DNA from: Sinonovacula constricta
Lineage: Eukaryota > Mollusca > Bivalvia > Cardiida > Solecurtidae
Length of the DNA: 64,000 nt
Direction: 5' to 3'
Assembly: GCA_007844125.1 (NCBI GenBank)
Contig: CM017558.1
Location: forward strand, 50,481,831-50,545,830
The position numbers and the translations under genes were made by a program. The first letter of the stretch is position 1, and the number at the start of each line of letters is the position of its first letter. Under the pieces are notes generated by a model. It had not been told where the DNA came from, ran no database searches, and saw only the letters and a program-made list of their open reading frames with translations. Shown one piece after another: positions 49,078-60,434 of this stretch.

Positions 49078-49720
49078 ATATGCAGAAATAGGCTACATCC
49101 CCCTGAAGTCATTTTGGTTTTTTTTTTTGTTACATTGCTACTCCTGAAAAAATCAACAAGCAGCTTTAAGCAAGACCTTTCAAATTAACTATATATTGTT
49201 TGCATTTTTATCAACACTGCCTTGAATAAAGACATCTCAAATTAAGCTATGCTGCCACTCTCAAGCATATAAATTTCCACAAGAACAATGATTATTTAAT
49301 TATTTCTTAAAAAAAATACATTTAAACCAATTTCAAATAAAATAGCAATTTATTTACATAAAAAAATTAATTAGAACCTTACAAATATTCCAGCTACAGG
49401 AACTAACTGTGACTCTATTTAAAGTCCCAACCACCGTGTGTAGAATTCCCGAGGGACTTAAGGGGCTTACATGTATCAGTAACAATTTGGGGCTATCCTT
49501 ATCATTATTGGAACAGTTATATCCTGAACAACCCCCACACCACCCCCAGCCCTGCCCCCTCATAAATCTCTCCCTGATACAACACACCTGGTTCACCCTG
49601 ACACAAAGAAACATAAAACACAACAAATGACAGTAAAAATAAAGTATTAATACAAGAATTGTTGACACATTTTGCACCATTGTTCCCTAAAATTGTTTTA
49701 AATAACACTGTGCCAGTTGA

Positions 49721-50036
49721 TGTTTGTTTATTAGGTTTATCGTCCCACCAACAGTATTTCAGTTATCTGGAGACGGCGTCCACTTGAAGCAGATATAGTG
49801 CTGCCTTCACTGTGTATAGCATGCCGTGAACACCTGGCATGATACCACACCCAGTCACATTATCCTGATATCGGGCCAACCAGTCGTGAAACTACCCTTA
49901 TATTTGCTTGAGTGTAAGCAAGGGAGCTATACCACTACCATTTTTAATGACTTTGGTATGACGCGGCCCGGGATCGAACCCGGGGCCTCCCGTACCTGGA
50001 GCCGACGCTTTACCGATTGCACTACCAGGTCCGGTT
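49721..50036 (-). mobile_element. tRNA-derived SINE with 13-bp target duplication
   Basis: ctgtgccagttga flanks it at 49708-49720 and 50037-50049. The minus-strand head at the right includes box A (rc of tttaccgattgcactaccag) and box B (rc of cgggatcgaacccgg, near 49970). The body contains rc of cagtcacattatcctgatat, and the tail (left end) is rich in A on the minus strand. It is the best-preserved member of the family also found at 17490. Confidence 0.93.
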
Positions 50037-50429
50037 CTGTGCCAGTTGAATTTCATTTAAAAAAAAGAAATGTTAAAATACACCAAATATGAAACATGGA
50101 ACTGACATGCTCTCTTATTACATTTAAATAGATACATCATAAATTGTAATGCATCATTTTTGTTTTTTAGCTTGAAATAAAATCTTGACTTTTGCTATTA
50201 GCACAACAACTGAGCAGTAAAAGTCTGAATATATCACTGGTTTGATCAGCATATTAAAAACTGTCGAAAATAATAAGTTGGTTGTAACCTGTTAGTTATT
50301 TTAACTAGAAATTTAAATCAACTAAACTAGCAGAGGCATGCAATAAAAGTAATGACATTGAGTTGTTTTTGTCTTTTGTCAGATCTCTTTGCTACTGCAC
50401 CTAGATGCCAATAACAAATATGTGGGTGA

Positions 50430-51720
50430 TCAGGGGGGCTATAGCAGCATTCCCCATTTCTGTCAGATCCTCTGGCTGGAGTTTCCAACAAATGTAGAAT
50501 GCAACAGATGCATTTGCATCAAATTTCTTTTAAGACATTTTGGGAAAAGATAAGTTTGCAGTTATATAAATGCGCCACTGAAATTGCTATGGGATTAAAA
50601 CATCATTCTCTACATCTGTCTATCAGATCTTCAGTCTGGGTATTCGGAATTATAATCAGATGGACTAACATAAATCTCAAAAAACAAATAATTGGGCAAA
50701 AGTTGTCAGATTGTACAGACATAAAAATACAACTGAAACAAGACTGTGTATATTCCTATACCATGTACCCCATATACAATAATGTATGGTTCAATTGATA
50801 GATTTATACATCATGTGATATGCAATACAGTAAAAATAAATGTCCTAGGTAGGCTATATTTATATTTTATTAATATTAACTTTTTGTTTTTAAAAGAAAT
50901 GTTAATTTTATTTTATTTTTAGTACATTTTAAAAGATGTTGATGCTAGAATAATTTTATGTTCCTATAAAAAGTGTTAAAATTACTTTCAGTATATTTTG
51001 AAAGATGTTGATGCTAGAATAATTTAATATTCCAACAAAAGGAGTTTGTTTAACGTGACAAAATATTTTTGTAACATATATCTGTAAGTTAATGTGAATC
51101 CTCAGATGTTTTTTGTGTGTGACATTTTACCAATCAATGTAGTATATTGTTATACATTGTATATTAGTACATCTTACATATTTTGTTAACTGTACAATGT
51201 CCACTGACCATGATGAATCTTTATATTATCATAAGTATACTGTCTGGACCAGAGGTCATGTGTATTAAACTATCATAATAAATTATAACAGCATTTATGT
51301 CTTAGCACCTTCTAATTAATAAAGACAATCTGTTGACACATATTTTTTTCAATTTAAAAATAGACAAATATATTTTTCCCACACTTATTGCTGTCTTCCA
51401 TACAAACATTTACATGTGTTTATGCACGAAGGTATTCTGATCTTGGATTCCAGTCATGTGTTCACATTCAGGCAAGATGTTATTGTCAAAAGTCTGAACT
51501 GTTTTGGCAAAAGTTTCAAGTCTGCACATGCACAATACATAATAGAAGATGGATGAAATTGCCAGGGGATTAAAGCATTCTCAGCTCTTCAGGCCAATAC
51601 ATGTGGCAGATAACGTTTCTTTTATAGCTCCCTTTGCAAAAGCCTTATGTCTGCCAGGGGATTTAAGAAGCATTCCCCATGTCTGTCAGATATATAGTCT
51701 GAATATGACAATTAACAGGC
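50430..51720. repeat. Low-copy diverged repeat family
   Basis: The theme gggattaaagcattc...ccatgtctgtcagat followed by a tagtctg-like block recurs in worn form near 50435, 50590, 51565, 51655 and 52390. Bases 50921-50967 and 50990-51035 are a separate 69-bp-offset duplication (agatgttgatgctagaataa). Open frames at 50499-50798 and 51549-51767 run through these repeats and show no domain. Confidence 0.5.
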
Positions 51721-52015
51721 TAAGGAATTATTGGTATTCTAGAGATGCAGGGAAAGGTACTTTTTAACTATCAATTTTTATTTTCCCAAATCATTTAATT
51801 TGCAAGGATATAACATTAGAACACAATGTAAAAAAAAAATAAATTTCATCCTTCAGTTTAAGCATTTTCAAAATTAAATAAATAGCAGCATTGACATGTT
51901 GCTTTTTGGGGAAGAAAATGTGTCAGGTTTTTTGCAACAAGTGTCCATTTTGTACAAGCATGACAAAAGTCAACCATTAACACAAAAATAAGTAATTATG
52001 AAGCTTGTTAAGAAA

Positions 52016-52132
52016 TTAACTCTTAGCCTGCTAAGCACAAATTGATCTGACAGAGGCAAACAGATGTAGTACAAATCCAAATCAGTTAGCTTGCATTGCG
52101 AGCTGTCTAATCAGGATCTTTGTTCTTTGTTG
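52016..52132. repeat. Foldback MITE copy with well-kept left end
   Basis: Begins aactcttagcctgctaagca, continues caaattgatctgacag, tacaaatccaaatcag, gcgagctgtctaatcaggat. Its left end is the inverted counterpart of the right end at 33050-33070. Confidence 0.72.
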
Positions 52133-52609
52133 TATCTTCATCTTAATGTCTTGTAAACTACACAATAAGATATAAATAAGTAACTAATACATGTGTATGG
52201 GTTAGTAACAAACGTAGGAGTATATGTTTTAGAATTACATTCCCAAATGAGCCTATCAGTTCTAGAGACTTGATATCCTGATGCAAAAAAAATGCTGCAG
52301 CTTGGAGCTTCTTTTCAATGACATTTGAATATGAACGAATATCCCCTTTAAAGTGAAATTGGTAAGAAGCTAACATGTAAGCTACATTCCCCATGTCAGC
52401 CTATCAGTTCATGTCAGTTCTCAAGGAACAATATCCAGCCTCCAATCATTGTATCAGTCACCCCAGGGGCCTGTTCAGTCACCCCTGGGTCCTGGTGAAA
52501 TGTTTACAACTGTACAGATCATAGGTTATCAAGAGGACTAATTGCTACATCACAGATACCTGAACTAGTCAGTGAGGCTCCAAACCCACTAGCACACAGA
52601 TTTGTTGGA

Positions 52610-52870
52610 CTTGTTTGATGTCCTAACCTTCTGTTTATCCATAGACAGTGTTTACTTGAAGCAGATATAGTACTGCCTACACAGTGACATCACACCATGG
52701 ACACCAGTCTCTTTATGACACATGTCTAACCAGTTGTGGCATTACCCTTTTTAATCTTACTATAATCAAGGTAAATAAGGCAGTGCTATGACATTTTCTG
52801 CTAAGGCAGTGCCATGACATTTTCTAAGACTTTGGTATGTCATGCCATGGGGTTGAACCCAGATTTTTTT
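52610..52870 (-). mobile_element. Degenerate SINE, same family as 49721
   Basis: Shares gaagcagatatagtactgcc, ccagttgtggcattaccc and gggttgaaccc (worn box B on minus) with the 49721 copy. A short internal duplication, ggcagtgctatgacatttt / ggcagtgccatgacatttt, is present near 52780-52820. Confidence 0.72.
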
Positions 52871-54099
52871 TTCATTACCAGAAGTTGATACTCTAAAACT
52901 TGTGTAACAAGTGAAATGATCATGTAGATTTAACATAAACAGTTAAAAAATTGCTGATATTTTTGGTTAGTACTGTCTGATAAATAAATTAACAAAGCCA
53001 AACACACCAACTAAATATGTATGCTGGATTTCATTTAATGTCAGAAGAAGACCTGGAAGCAATGACAGTACAATAGCATTTTGCTGGTGAGCTTGAAAGA
53101 TTTTGGTCATATAATAGTGGTGTAAACTCAAACAATAAGACAAACAATATTTTGTTTATGTATATATTTCTTTTGATCCTACTAGTATGTAATTAAACAA
53201 ACTCTTTTCACTTTTTGCTATAAAAAGCTTGTTTAAGATTGTGGGAAGAAAGAAGTAAATATTTTGCTATTGTATAAATTAAGAAAACAATGTGACAACT
53301 TATTTTATCTACTTTTTGTTTATTTATAGATTTGGAAAGAATAAAAATTTAAATGATTTTCTTTTTCAATATGTACTGTCTAACAATATAGGTAATGTTC
53401 AAAATTGTGTTAACTTAAACTAAAGTATGAATTAAGGCAGAAATTAAGCATAAATTCCCAGAAACACTTAAAAATAATGTTATATGCATTTGAAAATACT
53501 TACAAATGGGTTATTTATACATTACTTTTGACATAATGATGTTTAAATGATCAAAATTAAAACAAAATATTTTTAGAATACTTGGTTTTTGTTTACTTTC
53601 TAGATAGAAATATGACCTTGACAATGAACTTTTATTAAAGAACCATGCTATATGTTCGCCAAGTGAAAACCTGCACAATATCCAATTGACTTCATCATGA
53701 ATTATGTTAATTTCTCCAATGTTGTAAGCATGTGATTAAACAAAGTATGCAGGCTTGAAATTATTCCAATTTACCAAACTACACTCACGCTCATTTAACA
53801 AACTTTTTACTGGTTTGATTTAAAACTTGTGTTTTAAGAAGATTAAACAAAAAGATCCTTGTAAAAAAAGTTCTGATGACAATTTAAAGTATGTAGAATA
53901 CCTTTTACATTGTATTCCATTAAAAGTTAATTGAACTATAACATCTAATGTTTAAAGAGTTATGAAAGGAACCAAATAAGCAAAAAAAAGGTAAAGAAAA
54001 TAGTTGAAAATACCCTGTTTCATTTTAAGAAAAACTGTATTAATATATCACTGATATTGTTGATACTGATTGTTTGTTAGTTTTTTCATCGCGTTAACT

Positions 54100-54335
54100 G
54101 CATTATTCATTGCAGCAAACAATTTAGGTCATTTAAGCAGCATTATACTTTTTTTTGGTGGAGGAAGACCCCAGACAAACGTCTGGGTGGACTCATCGAT
54201 GCACCACAGGTTAACTGGAAGACATTCCCACATTAAATATTTTATCCTGAATGAGATTTGAACCCATGCAGTGAGAAGCTAAGCAGTCAGAGGAGTCACA
54301 ATTAGGCAACACTTCTACTAAACCACTGGCGCCCT
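54100..54335 (-). mobile_element. SINE family 2 copy
   Basis: Contains attgcagcaaacaattta at the tail side, gaccccagacaaacgtctgg, gagatttgaacccatgcag (box B on minus), agtcagaggagtcac and acttctactaaaccactgg (box A region). Confidence 0.78.
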
Positions 54336-54419
54336 GCTTGTCAATAAGCAAGAAGTACAATCAATGACATCCTTATATTCTACAATTATAGATAGTATCC
54401 ACATCAGTGGAGATCCCTT

Positions 54420-54846
54420 GGCAGCCATCTTTGATGGCAAATTCAAGGGATTTTCAGATGAATTGTATAGAAGCGTAAATTTTATTTTCTTGTAATTTCT
54501 TCATTTGTGGTCCAAAAATTAAAAGCTATACAACATTGGAAAGGTCTTGAAATTCATATTTTTATAATACAATATTTTTAAAATTGATCAATGCACAAAG
54601 AATTAAATAAAATTATTGCCTCATCATTAAACAAAATGAACAGTATATCATTTTAGGTTGTATTTTTTTTACCTTTTAAACTATCAAAATAAAGTTTTGG
54701 TATTTAAAATACTTCATAAAAGCTGTAAAACTTCATATAAAATTAAGTAAAATATACTGAAAAATAAAAACACAGTGGTGAGTTTAATACAGCACATATT
54801 CTGCGATTTCAGCCTGCATTAGCTTCTGCCTTCAAAGATGGCTGCC
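54420..54846. mobile_element. 427-bp MITE-like element with 20-bp inverted ends
   Basis: ggcagccatctttgatggca at 54420-54439 is the inverted counterpart of tgccttcaaagatggctgcc at 54827-54846 (19 of 20). No ORF is inside. No convincing target duplication is visible. Confidence 0.65.
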
Positions 54847-55890
54847 TTAAACTGTCTTATCAGTGCCTATGACATCACATGGAAACTTTCTATATTCATA
54901 ATGGCAGCATCCAGCTATAAGTATGATGACTCTAGATGAATGTCTCGCTAGAAAAGTGCACCTTCCCATATTCAAGTTCTGTACCCTTTAGGAATCAAAG
55001 TAAATTTGCATATGCGTCTGAGATGCTGATGACCATGTCTGAGTTACTGTGTGTAGAAATAATCAAATTTCTCAATAATCCTTGCTATTAAACCTAACCT
55101 ATAAAGCAAAACAAATCTGACTATTGGTGTGAATGTTGATAAATATTTGCATTGGAATCTATCCAGTCCCATCAAAGTCAGCCAATTACTGCTTATTAAT
55201 TTGTCCACAACCCCTTCATGGTAAGTTATCTCCCTGTAATCAATAATTATCTCCCTTCAATAGCTCTTCAGACATGTTTATGTGGAGGTAATAATAGCTG
55301 GGTGGTAGGCTGTTTGACCCAGCCAGAGATAGGGTTGACATGTGACATTGACCACTGACCACTCTGGCTGCAGCAGTCATAATATCATTCAAACAAATCA
55401 TCATGGCAAACACAAACCGTCTCCCTGATTAAAACCACAAACCACCAAATCATATTTACAACCCAATTTGCATATAAAATAGAATTCTTTTTCATTCCAC
55501 AAAAGATCTTGCAATAACAGATTTTGTGGACACTTTTGCAAAAAAACAGAATCTTATGTGGTTCCACAGTGGACCTTGTGATAACATATTTAGTAGACAA
55601 TGTAAAGTTACATAGTTTAGAGAAAATATAAATCTAATAGACACTGGAAAAAGAGATGTTTGGGACACTCAATAAAAAGACTGATTTTGGGGACACCCAA
55701 ATGTAAACAGATACTATAAAAAAAGTTGAGATAAGGTAAATATATCTATGATTGTATTAATCCCAAACATTCATTAACAATATCTTAAAAAAAAATAACC
55801 CAGGTATAAATAAACTAAAACCATTAAATTAAATATCTATTTTTTGTTTGCAATTTTTAACACATTATTGTACAGAATAAAAGCTACTTT
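54847..55890. other. Noncoding intronic DNA
   Basis: No exon or element recognised. The minus-strand open frame at 55385-55600 runs through two similar stretches (attttgtggacacttt / atttagtagacaatg) and has no domain. Confidence 0.45.
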
Positions 55891-56166
55891 GATGTTCCCA
55901 GTATCTGAAGCTGTAATATTGGTACCATCAGGTTTAGATGCTCCCAGTATCTGAAGCTGTAATATTGGTACCATCAGGTTTAGATGCTCCCAGTATCTGA
56001 AGCTGTAATATTGGTACCATCAGGTTTAGATGTTCCCAGTATCTGAAGCTGTAATATTGGTACCATCAGGTTTAGATGCTCCCAGTATCTGAAGCTGTAA
56101 TATTGGTACCATCAGGTTTAGATGCTCCCAGTATCTGAAGCTGTAATATTGGTACCATCAGGTTTA
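55891..56166. repeat. 46-bp minisatellite, 6 nearly identical copies
   Basis: Units start at 55891, 55937, 55983, 56029, 56075 and 56121 and contain gtatctgaagctgtaatatt and ggtaccatcaggttta. Only gatgttccc versus gatgctccc varies. Confidence 0.95.
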
Positions 56167-56639
56167 GGATGTTCTCTCCATTCACACACACCATACATCA
56201 CTGCCTCCAAAAACATTGCCATCATCACTGGTTGACAAAATGTTTACCCATAACCCAGCACTGACCTTTTGATCAGTGGCAATAAAATGTACAAAATAAA
56301 CATGGCTGCCAAACAGTAGACATAAGTCACTTCCTGTACATGGAACTGTGGGAAAGCTGACTTCAAGATGTTTACTGAGGAGTTAACTGTGTATACATTA
56401 TTTAACAGCAATATCCATCAATATGATATATACTGACATTCAGCAGTCAGAAAGATGACTATTTACACAGCCTACAAATCATAGCTTCCTGCATAGTAAC
56501 AAAAATCCTATTCATAAAAGTATGCCAACTAAGTAAATGAACAAGGCTGATACTAATTAACTAATTTACAGATCAGCTATGGTCAAGTAGCCAATGCCTT
56601 CATTGCTCTATGTGTTGCCAAAATCACTGTAACTGGAAG

Positions 56640-56755
56640 CTGTTTAGCATGAACTGATTAGATTTTACAAAACAAGGTAGATCCACAAGTTTATATCAAT
56701 ATGCTTGTTACCTATGCATGAAGTTGAAAGCAAATAGGTTGTAGCCTAGGGGTTA
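56640..56755. repeat. Diverged foldback MITE copy
   Basis: Contains tagcatgaactgattagatt, aaggtagatccacaag and tagcctaggggttaat in the family's order; the core is poorly kept. Confidence 0.4.
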
Positions 56756-57038
56756 ATTTACATGATGCCAGATTTTACATTACAATTGTCTGGTGTGTGT
56801 GCATATGGTATAACCATCTGAAAGGTAAATGCTGTTATATCTTTTTGTTTTATTCACTGCTTAAGATGCACTCAAAGATAAGTAATCTTGAACATTAAGC
56901 TACTACTGGATTAAACAAAGACACTTTTGCCATTTATTTTTTATTTCTATGATATTGGGATAATATATTGATCAACCTATTGATTTACCTTCCTTGCTTT
57001 TTGTTTCAAAATAAAACTGATAGCTTAAGGCCTCGAGT

Positions 57039-57175
57039 GAATATGTAGATAGAACTTCTGATACATCAACTGGAAGGCCTCTTTACGCTCCAGCTATAAC
57101 TGATAGATGATGTTCCCTGGTGAATATCTAGGTAAAACAACTGATGCATCAACTGGAAGGTCTCCTTACGCTGAC
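57039..57175. repeat. 82-bp imperfect direct duplication
   Basis: gaatatgtagatagaacttc...catcaactggaaggcctc recurs as gaatatctaggtaaaacaac...catcaactggaaggtctc with an 82-bp offset. Confidence 0.7.
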
Positions 57176-57642
57176 TGGAAGCCAAACCCCTTTGGTCAGG
57201 ATCTGACAGACCAGTTGGTAAAATCTGCAAAACCTGAGCACTGACTAAGCCACTCTGAAAATCATTTAAACCTGAAGCTACACAAACAGCAGTCTGTAGC
57301 ATATAGTCACCTTCACAACAGAAATGTCTATCTGATCAAAAGATTACAAAAAGCAAGAGTTTTCATAGAACAGTGCACTGTATTCAAGCCCTTGATTATA
57401 TGATGTAAGCTTGCGTACCTTTTCTAATTAATATCATGGTCGTTTTTCTCACAATATCTCAGTCAGTAGGTATGATCACTATAAGATGACATAAGTGAAG
57501 TTTCATTCCCTTCTACAGGTTATTGCCATATAATCTTTACAGTTCTTGCAATAACAGCTTCAATGTTAGCATTGCTGTTACCTGAACATCAACATTTAGA
57601 TATAGTCAAGCTATGTGGCAGCCATGGGCACCCCATTCCTAC

Positions 57643-57763
57643 CTTGTCGTCCATCTGAGATGATATCCATCTGGCCCTTCTGTACAATTGTCACATAACC
57701 CAGCCTCTCACTAAGAGTCTTGACATCATGGCCAGGTTCAGGGGAGGTGGCCTTTCCACCAAT
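57643..57763 (-). CDS. NAXD: NAD(P)H-hydrate dehydratase, central exon
   Basis: On the minus strand ctattccctttcacag precedes a 121-bp exon starting in phase 0, ending ACAAG before the donor gtaggaat. It encodes 40 residues plus one base, including HDVKTLSERLGYV and TIVQKGQMDIISDGRQ. The VQKG-D-IS-G block is characteristic of the family between the TPN motif and the GGQGD motif. The phase 1 end joins exactly to the exon at 39796-39922. The first residues, IGGKATSPEPG, form the variable loop seen here in animal homologues. Confidence 0.92.
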
Positions 57764-57782
57764 CTGTGAAAGGGAATAGACG

Positions 57783-58500
57783 ATTATATGGTGATGATGA
57801 TAACAATGATGATAAACTGGTGATGGTGACTATGATGATGATGAGGAGGAGGATAATGATGTTGCTAAAGGTGGTGATGATGATGTTAATGATGATGATG
57901 ATGATGGTGATGATATTGATGATGATGATGGTGATTATGACAATGGTGGTTATGATGATGATGATGATCATGATGATGATGATGATGATGGTGGTGATAG
58001 TGAAGTTGATGATGGTGGCAATGATGATGATGATAAGTATGGTGAAGATAATTATAATGATGATGAAAATGATGATGGTTGTGATGATGATGATGATGAC
58101 AATGGCAACAATGATAATTATTATGTTGATGGTAATAATGATGATAATGATGTTGGTGATGATACTGAAAATGATGAGTGTGATAGTGGTATTGATGATG
58201 GTGACAATGATTATGATCATGATGATTAATATGGTGATGATAATTATAATGGTGATGATAATGATGATGGTGGTGGTGATGATGACAATGATAATAACTA
58301 TGATGATGGTAATTATGATGATTATGATGTTGGTGATGATGAAGATGGTGATTTTAATGTTGGGATAATGATGATAATTATGACAAAAGTGGTGGTAATG
58401 ATGATGTGGTGGTGATGGTGTTGAAGATAGTGACAATGATAACAATGGTGATAATTATGATGATGGTGATGATAGCGATGTTGATAATGTTGAAAATAAT
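57783..58500. repeat. GAT-rich microsatellite, about 720 bp
   Basis: Long degenerate run of gatgat triplets broken by aat, ggt and tat triplets. It keeps frames open on both strands (poly-Met/Val-like plus, poly-Ile/Thr-like minus), which are artefacts of the triplet repeat. It begins within 20 bp of the NAXD exon acceptor at 57764, in the 2.6-kb intron. Confidence 0.93.
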
Positions 58501-58830
58501 TATGTCTTTAATTTACAACATAATAATAGTAAACTGAAAAATGCAATGGTTTAAGTGAGGAAACTTTCAAACTTGAGTTAATTAAATTCTTATCCAGATA
58601 TGTTTGCAGATGGCCAACTTCCTCCCAGACACCTGTGTTACGTTTGACTGGCTCATTATTATCTGCCAACAGACTACATTTTACTGGACAGAACATCAAT
58701 GTACCAGTCCAAATATAATTAAAAGGTTTTTTATATCATTAACTCCAAACACTCCTATATAATTAAATGTAAACTGACATTTCATTTTTTTTTAAAGTAA
58801 GTATGTTTATCTTTATGAAGAGAGAACAAA

Positions 58831-58998
58831 AAGGATGGAAGGAAGGAATGCAGGGAGGAAGGAAGGAGGGAAGGAAGAAAGGCAGGAGGGGATTAATAGA
58901 AGAAAGGAATTCAGAAAGGAATTCAGGAAGGAAGGACTGGGTGGAAGGAAGGAGGGAAGGAAGGAGGGAAGGAAGGAAGAAAGAAAGGAAGAAAGGAA
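58831..58998. repeat. GGAA-rich purine microsatellite
   Basis: Runs of ggaagg, gggaagg and gaaagg over about 170 bp; strongly purine-only on the plus strand. Confidence 0.9.
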
Positions 58999-60329
58999 TG
59001 CATTTCCAAACCTAGAATGTTCACAATATTTTTTACACTTCTTTTTTTATCTTTTTATACATACATTGCACATTACACATTTATGGTCAAGACTTCTATG
59101 GGGATAACAAGCTTTTACTGAAATGGAAGACCTTAGCTAGTTTAAGTTGAACGAAATTGGACACAGAAGCTTAATGCATTTTTCATTTTTAAAATCTTAA
59201 GGCACTAACCTCTTGATTGGCTATTAATTTTGATAACTAGTGAAATCGCAACAATAAACTAAAGTGTATTTTGTAATATCTTGAAATAAAAAGCATCAGT
59301 TTACAGTTATGTAAAGATTGTAAATATCAATTGGCTTTTTTTCTCTTTTTTTAAATAAAAAGTCTTACATACTTGCCTTATTCTACTATATATGTACAAT
59401 TTTTAATTTACATTTTTAATTCTTTCTTTAATCTAAATGAAGTGTTCTTACATTGAAAACAATCACCTGTTTGAGCAAAATAATGGGATGCTTCCACAAA
59501 TAAATGCTATTGTTAATCAATGGTGAAAAAAAAGAACAAGGAACAATACCAGAATAATAACTGAAATAATGCTTTTAACACAATTAACAACATTTACCTC
59601 CCTTGACAAAAAAAACAAACAAAACAATACAAGGGAAATAACTGAGTTATGCTAATTTATTAAATTAGCAACATTTACTTCCCTTGTCCCAAATGTGTCT
59701 TATTTTGTGTTTCATTACCGAATAGGTTAAGAGAGTTGCAGCAAATCAGGTGAATAAATTTAATTGACCAAATTTATATATACCAAAATTCTCAATTAAA
59801 CTACACATGAGTACTATTAATAATGGTTTTTAGAGGTAATTAAAATATCAGTCTTAGAACTTCTCTTGTTTATCAGGAATTCTAAATAGTGCTATAAGTG
59901 GTCAATGTAACAATCATCAAAGACCTCTACAAATATTGCAAATTCAATTAAAAAACAAGAACCACACCATCTGCATCATTCACTTTATTTAGATGGTGAG
60001 AGCCATCAATCCAATGCACACAACACTAGAATCAGAGAAGAACACAATGACACTTTTGCTTGTGGGAAGAGTTTGTTTATCATAGTATGCATTATTTAAA
60101 AGTTAGTAATGTTTCTTTTGAATAAATTCATGTAATCTCTTAATAAAAAAACATAAATATATTAGCAAACTTGACTGAGAAGTTTGATGTCCAATCTACC
60201 TTGCACTTATGTGTGTCACTTTCTGACTGCTTTGACTGTTCTCAACGAGACACAGGCAGCCAGAATTCAGGTTTGTCTTCTAAGTAAAGATGAAAATTTT
60301 TGTCTTTGTTCTTATGTTTTGATACTCAC
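58999..60329. other. Noncoding intronic DNA
   Basis: A short repeat, aacatttacctcccttgac / aacatttacttcccttgtc, occurs near 59590 and 59670. No exon recognised. Confidence 0.5.
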
Positions 60330-60434
60330 CACCTTTTCATAAAGCCTGGAGAACTCTACAACGTTGGGGGTCAAAATACATCGGTCATATCCACTAATTA
60401 TAGAAGGGTCTTGGGTCACTAGGAACAGGCCATC
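60330..60434 (-). CDS. NAXD: NAD(P)H-hydrate dehydratase, exon with TPN motif
   Basis: On the minus strand ccctgtatttctag precedes a 105-bp exon of 35 whole codons, followed by the strong donor gtgagt. It encodes [18 protein letters not shown], then [16 protein letters not shown]. The LTPN-EF-RL motif is a hallmark of the NAD(P)HX dehydratase fold. The exon follows the position where homologues have a conserved VIDAD sequence, which should end the preceding exon; that exon was not found before the window's right edge, so the gene's first half is probably outside. Together the three exons give 117 contiguous residues, about a third of the usual ~340-residue protein. The enzyme is usually mitochondrial and cytosolic. 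Confidence 0.92.

Larger units (their letters stand above)
44173..49081 (+). mobile_element. Full-length DDE DNA transposon in the NAXD intron (possibly Sola-like)
   Basis: The element spans 44177-49077 (4,901 bp), flanked on both sides by ATAT (44173-44176 and 49078-49081), readable as a 4-bp target duplication; because ATAT is palindromic, a 2-bp duplication cannot be excluded. The ends form 28-bp terminal inverted repeats with one mismatch. It carries, left to right: a 5' region with extra terminus-like motifs, a splice acceptor, a PHD-finger ORF, a small ORF, a DDE transposase ORF, and an AT-rich 3' region with a decayed duplication. Near-identical ends and an almost intact ORF imply a recent insertion. 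Superfamily assignment (Sola-like or a DUF7869-related group) is my inference from motif style and a possible 4-bp duplication. Confidence 0.9.
39923..57642 (-). other. NAXD: NAXD intron, about 17.7 kb, hosting a DNA transposon
   Basis: Bounded by the donor after GGACGACAAG (gtagga) at its right end and the ctgttcccag acceptor at its left end, joining phase 1 codons (CAA G / TG). It holds the complete transposon at 44177-49077 on the opposite strand, SINEs at 42805, 49721, 52610 and 54100, a MITE at 54420, and a 46-bp array at 55891. Stretches 39923-42716, 43046-44172, 49082-49707, 52880-54095, 54847-55890 and 56170-57038 show nothing I can name. Confidence 0.85.

Noticed and set aside
57738..58445. 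Poly-Ile/Thr and poly-Met open frames
   Set aside because: Direct product of GAT triplets; the minus frame also runs through the NAXD splice acceptor.
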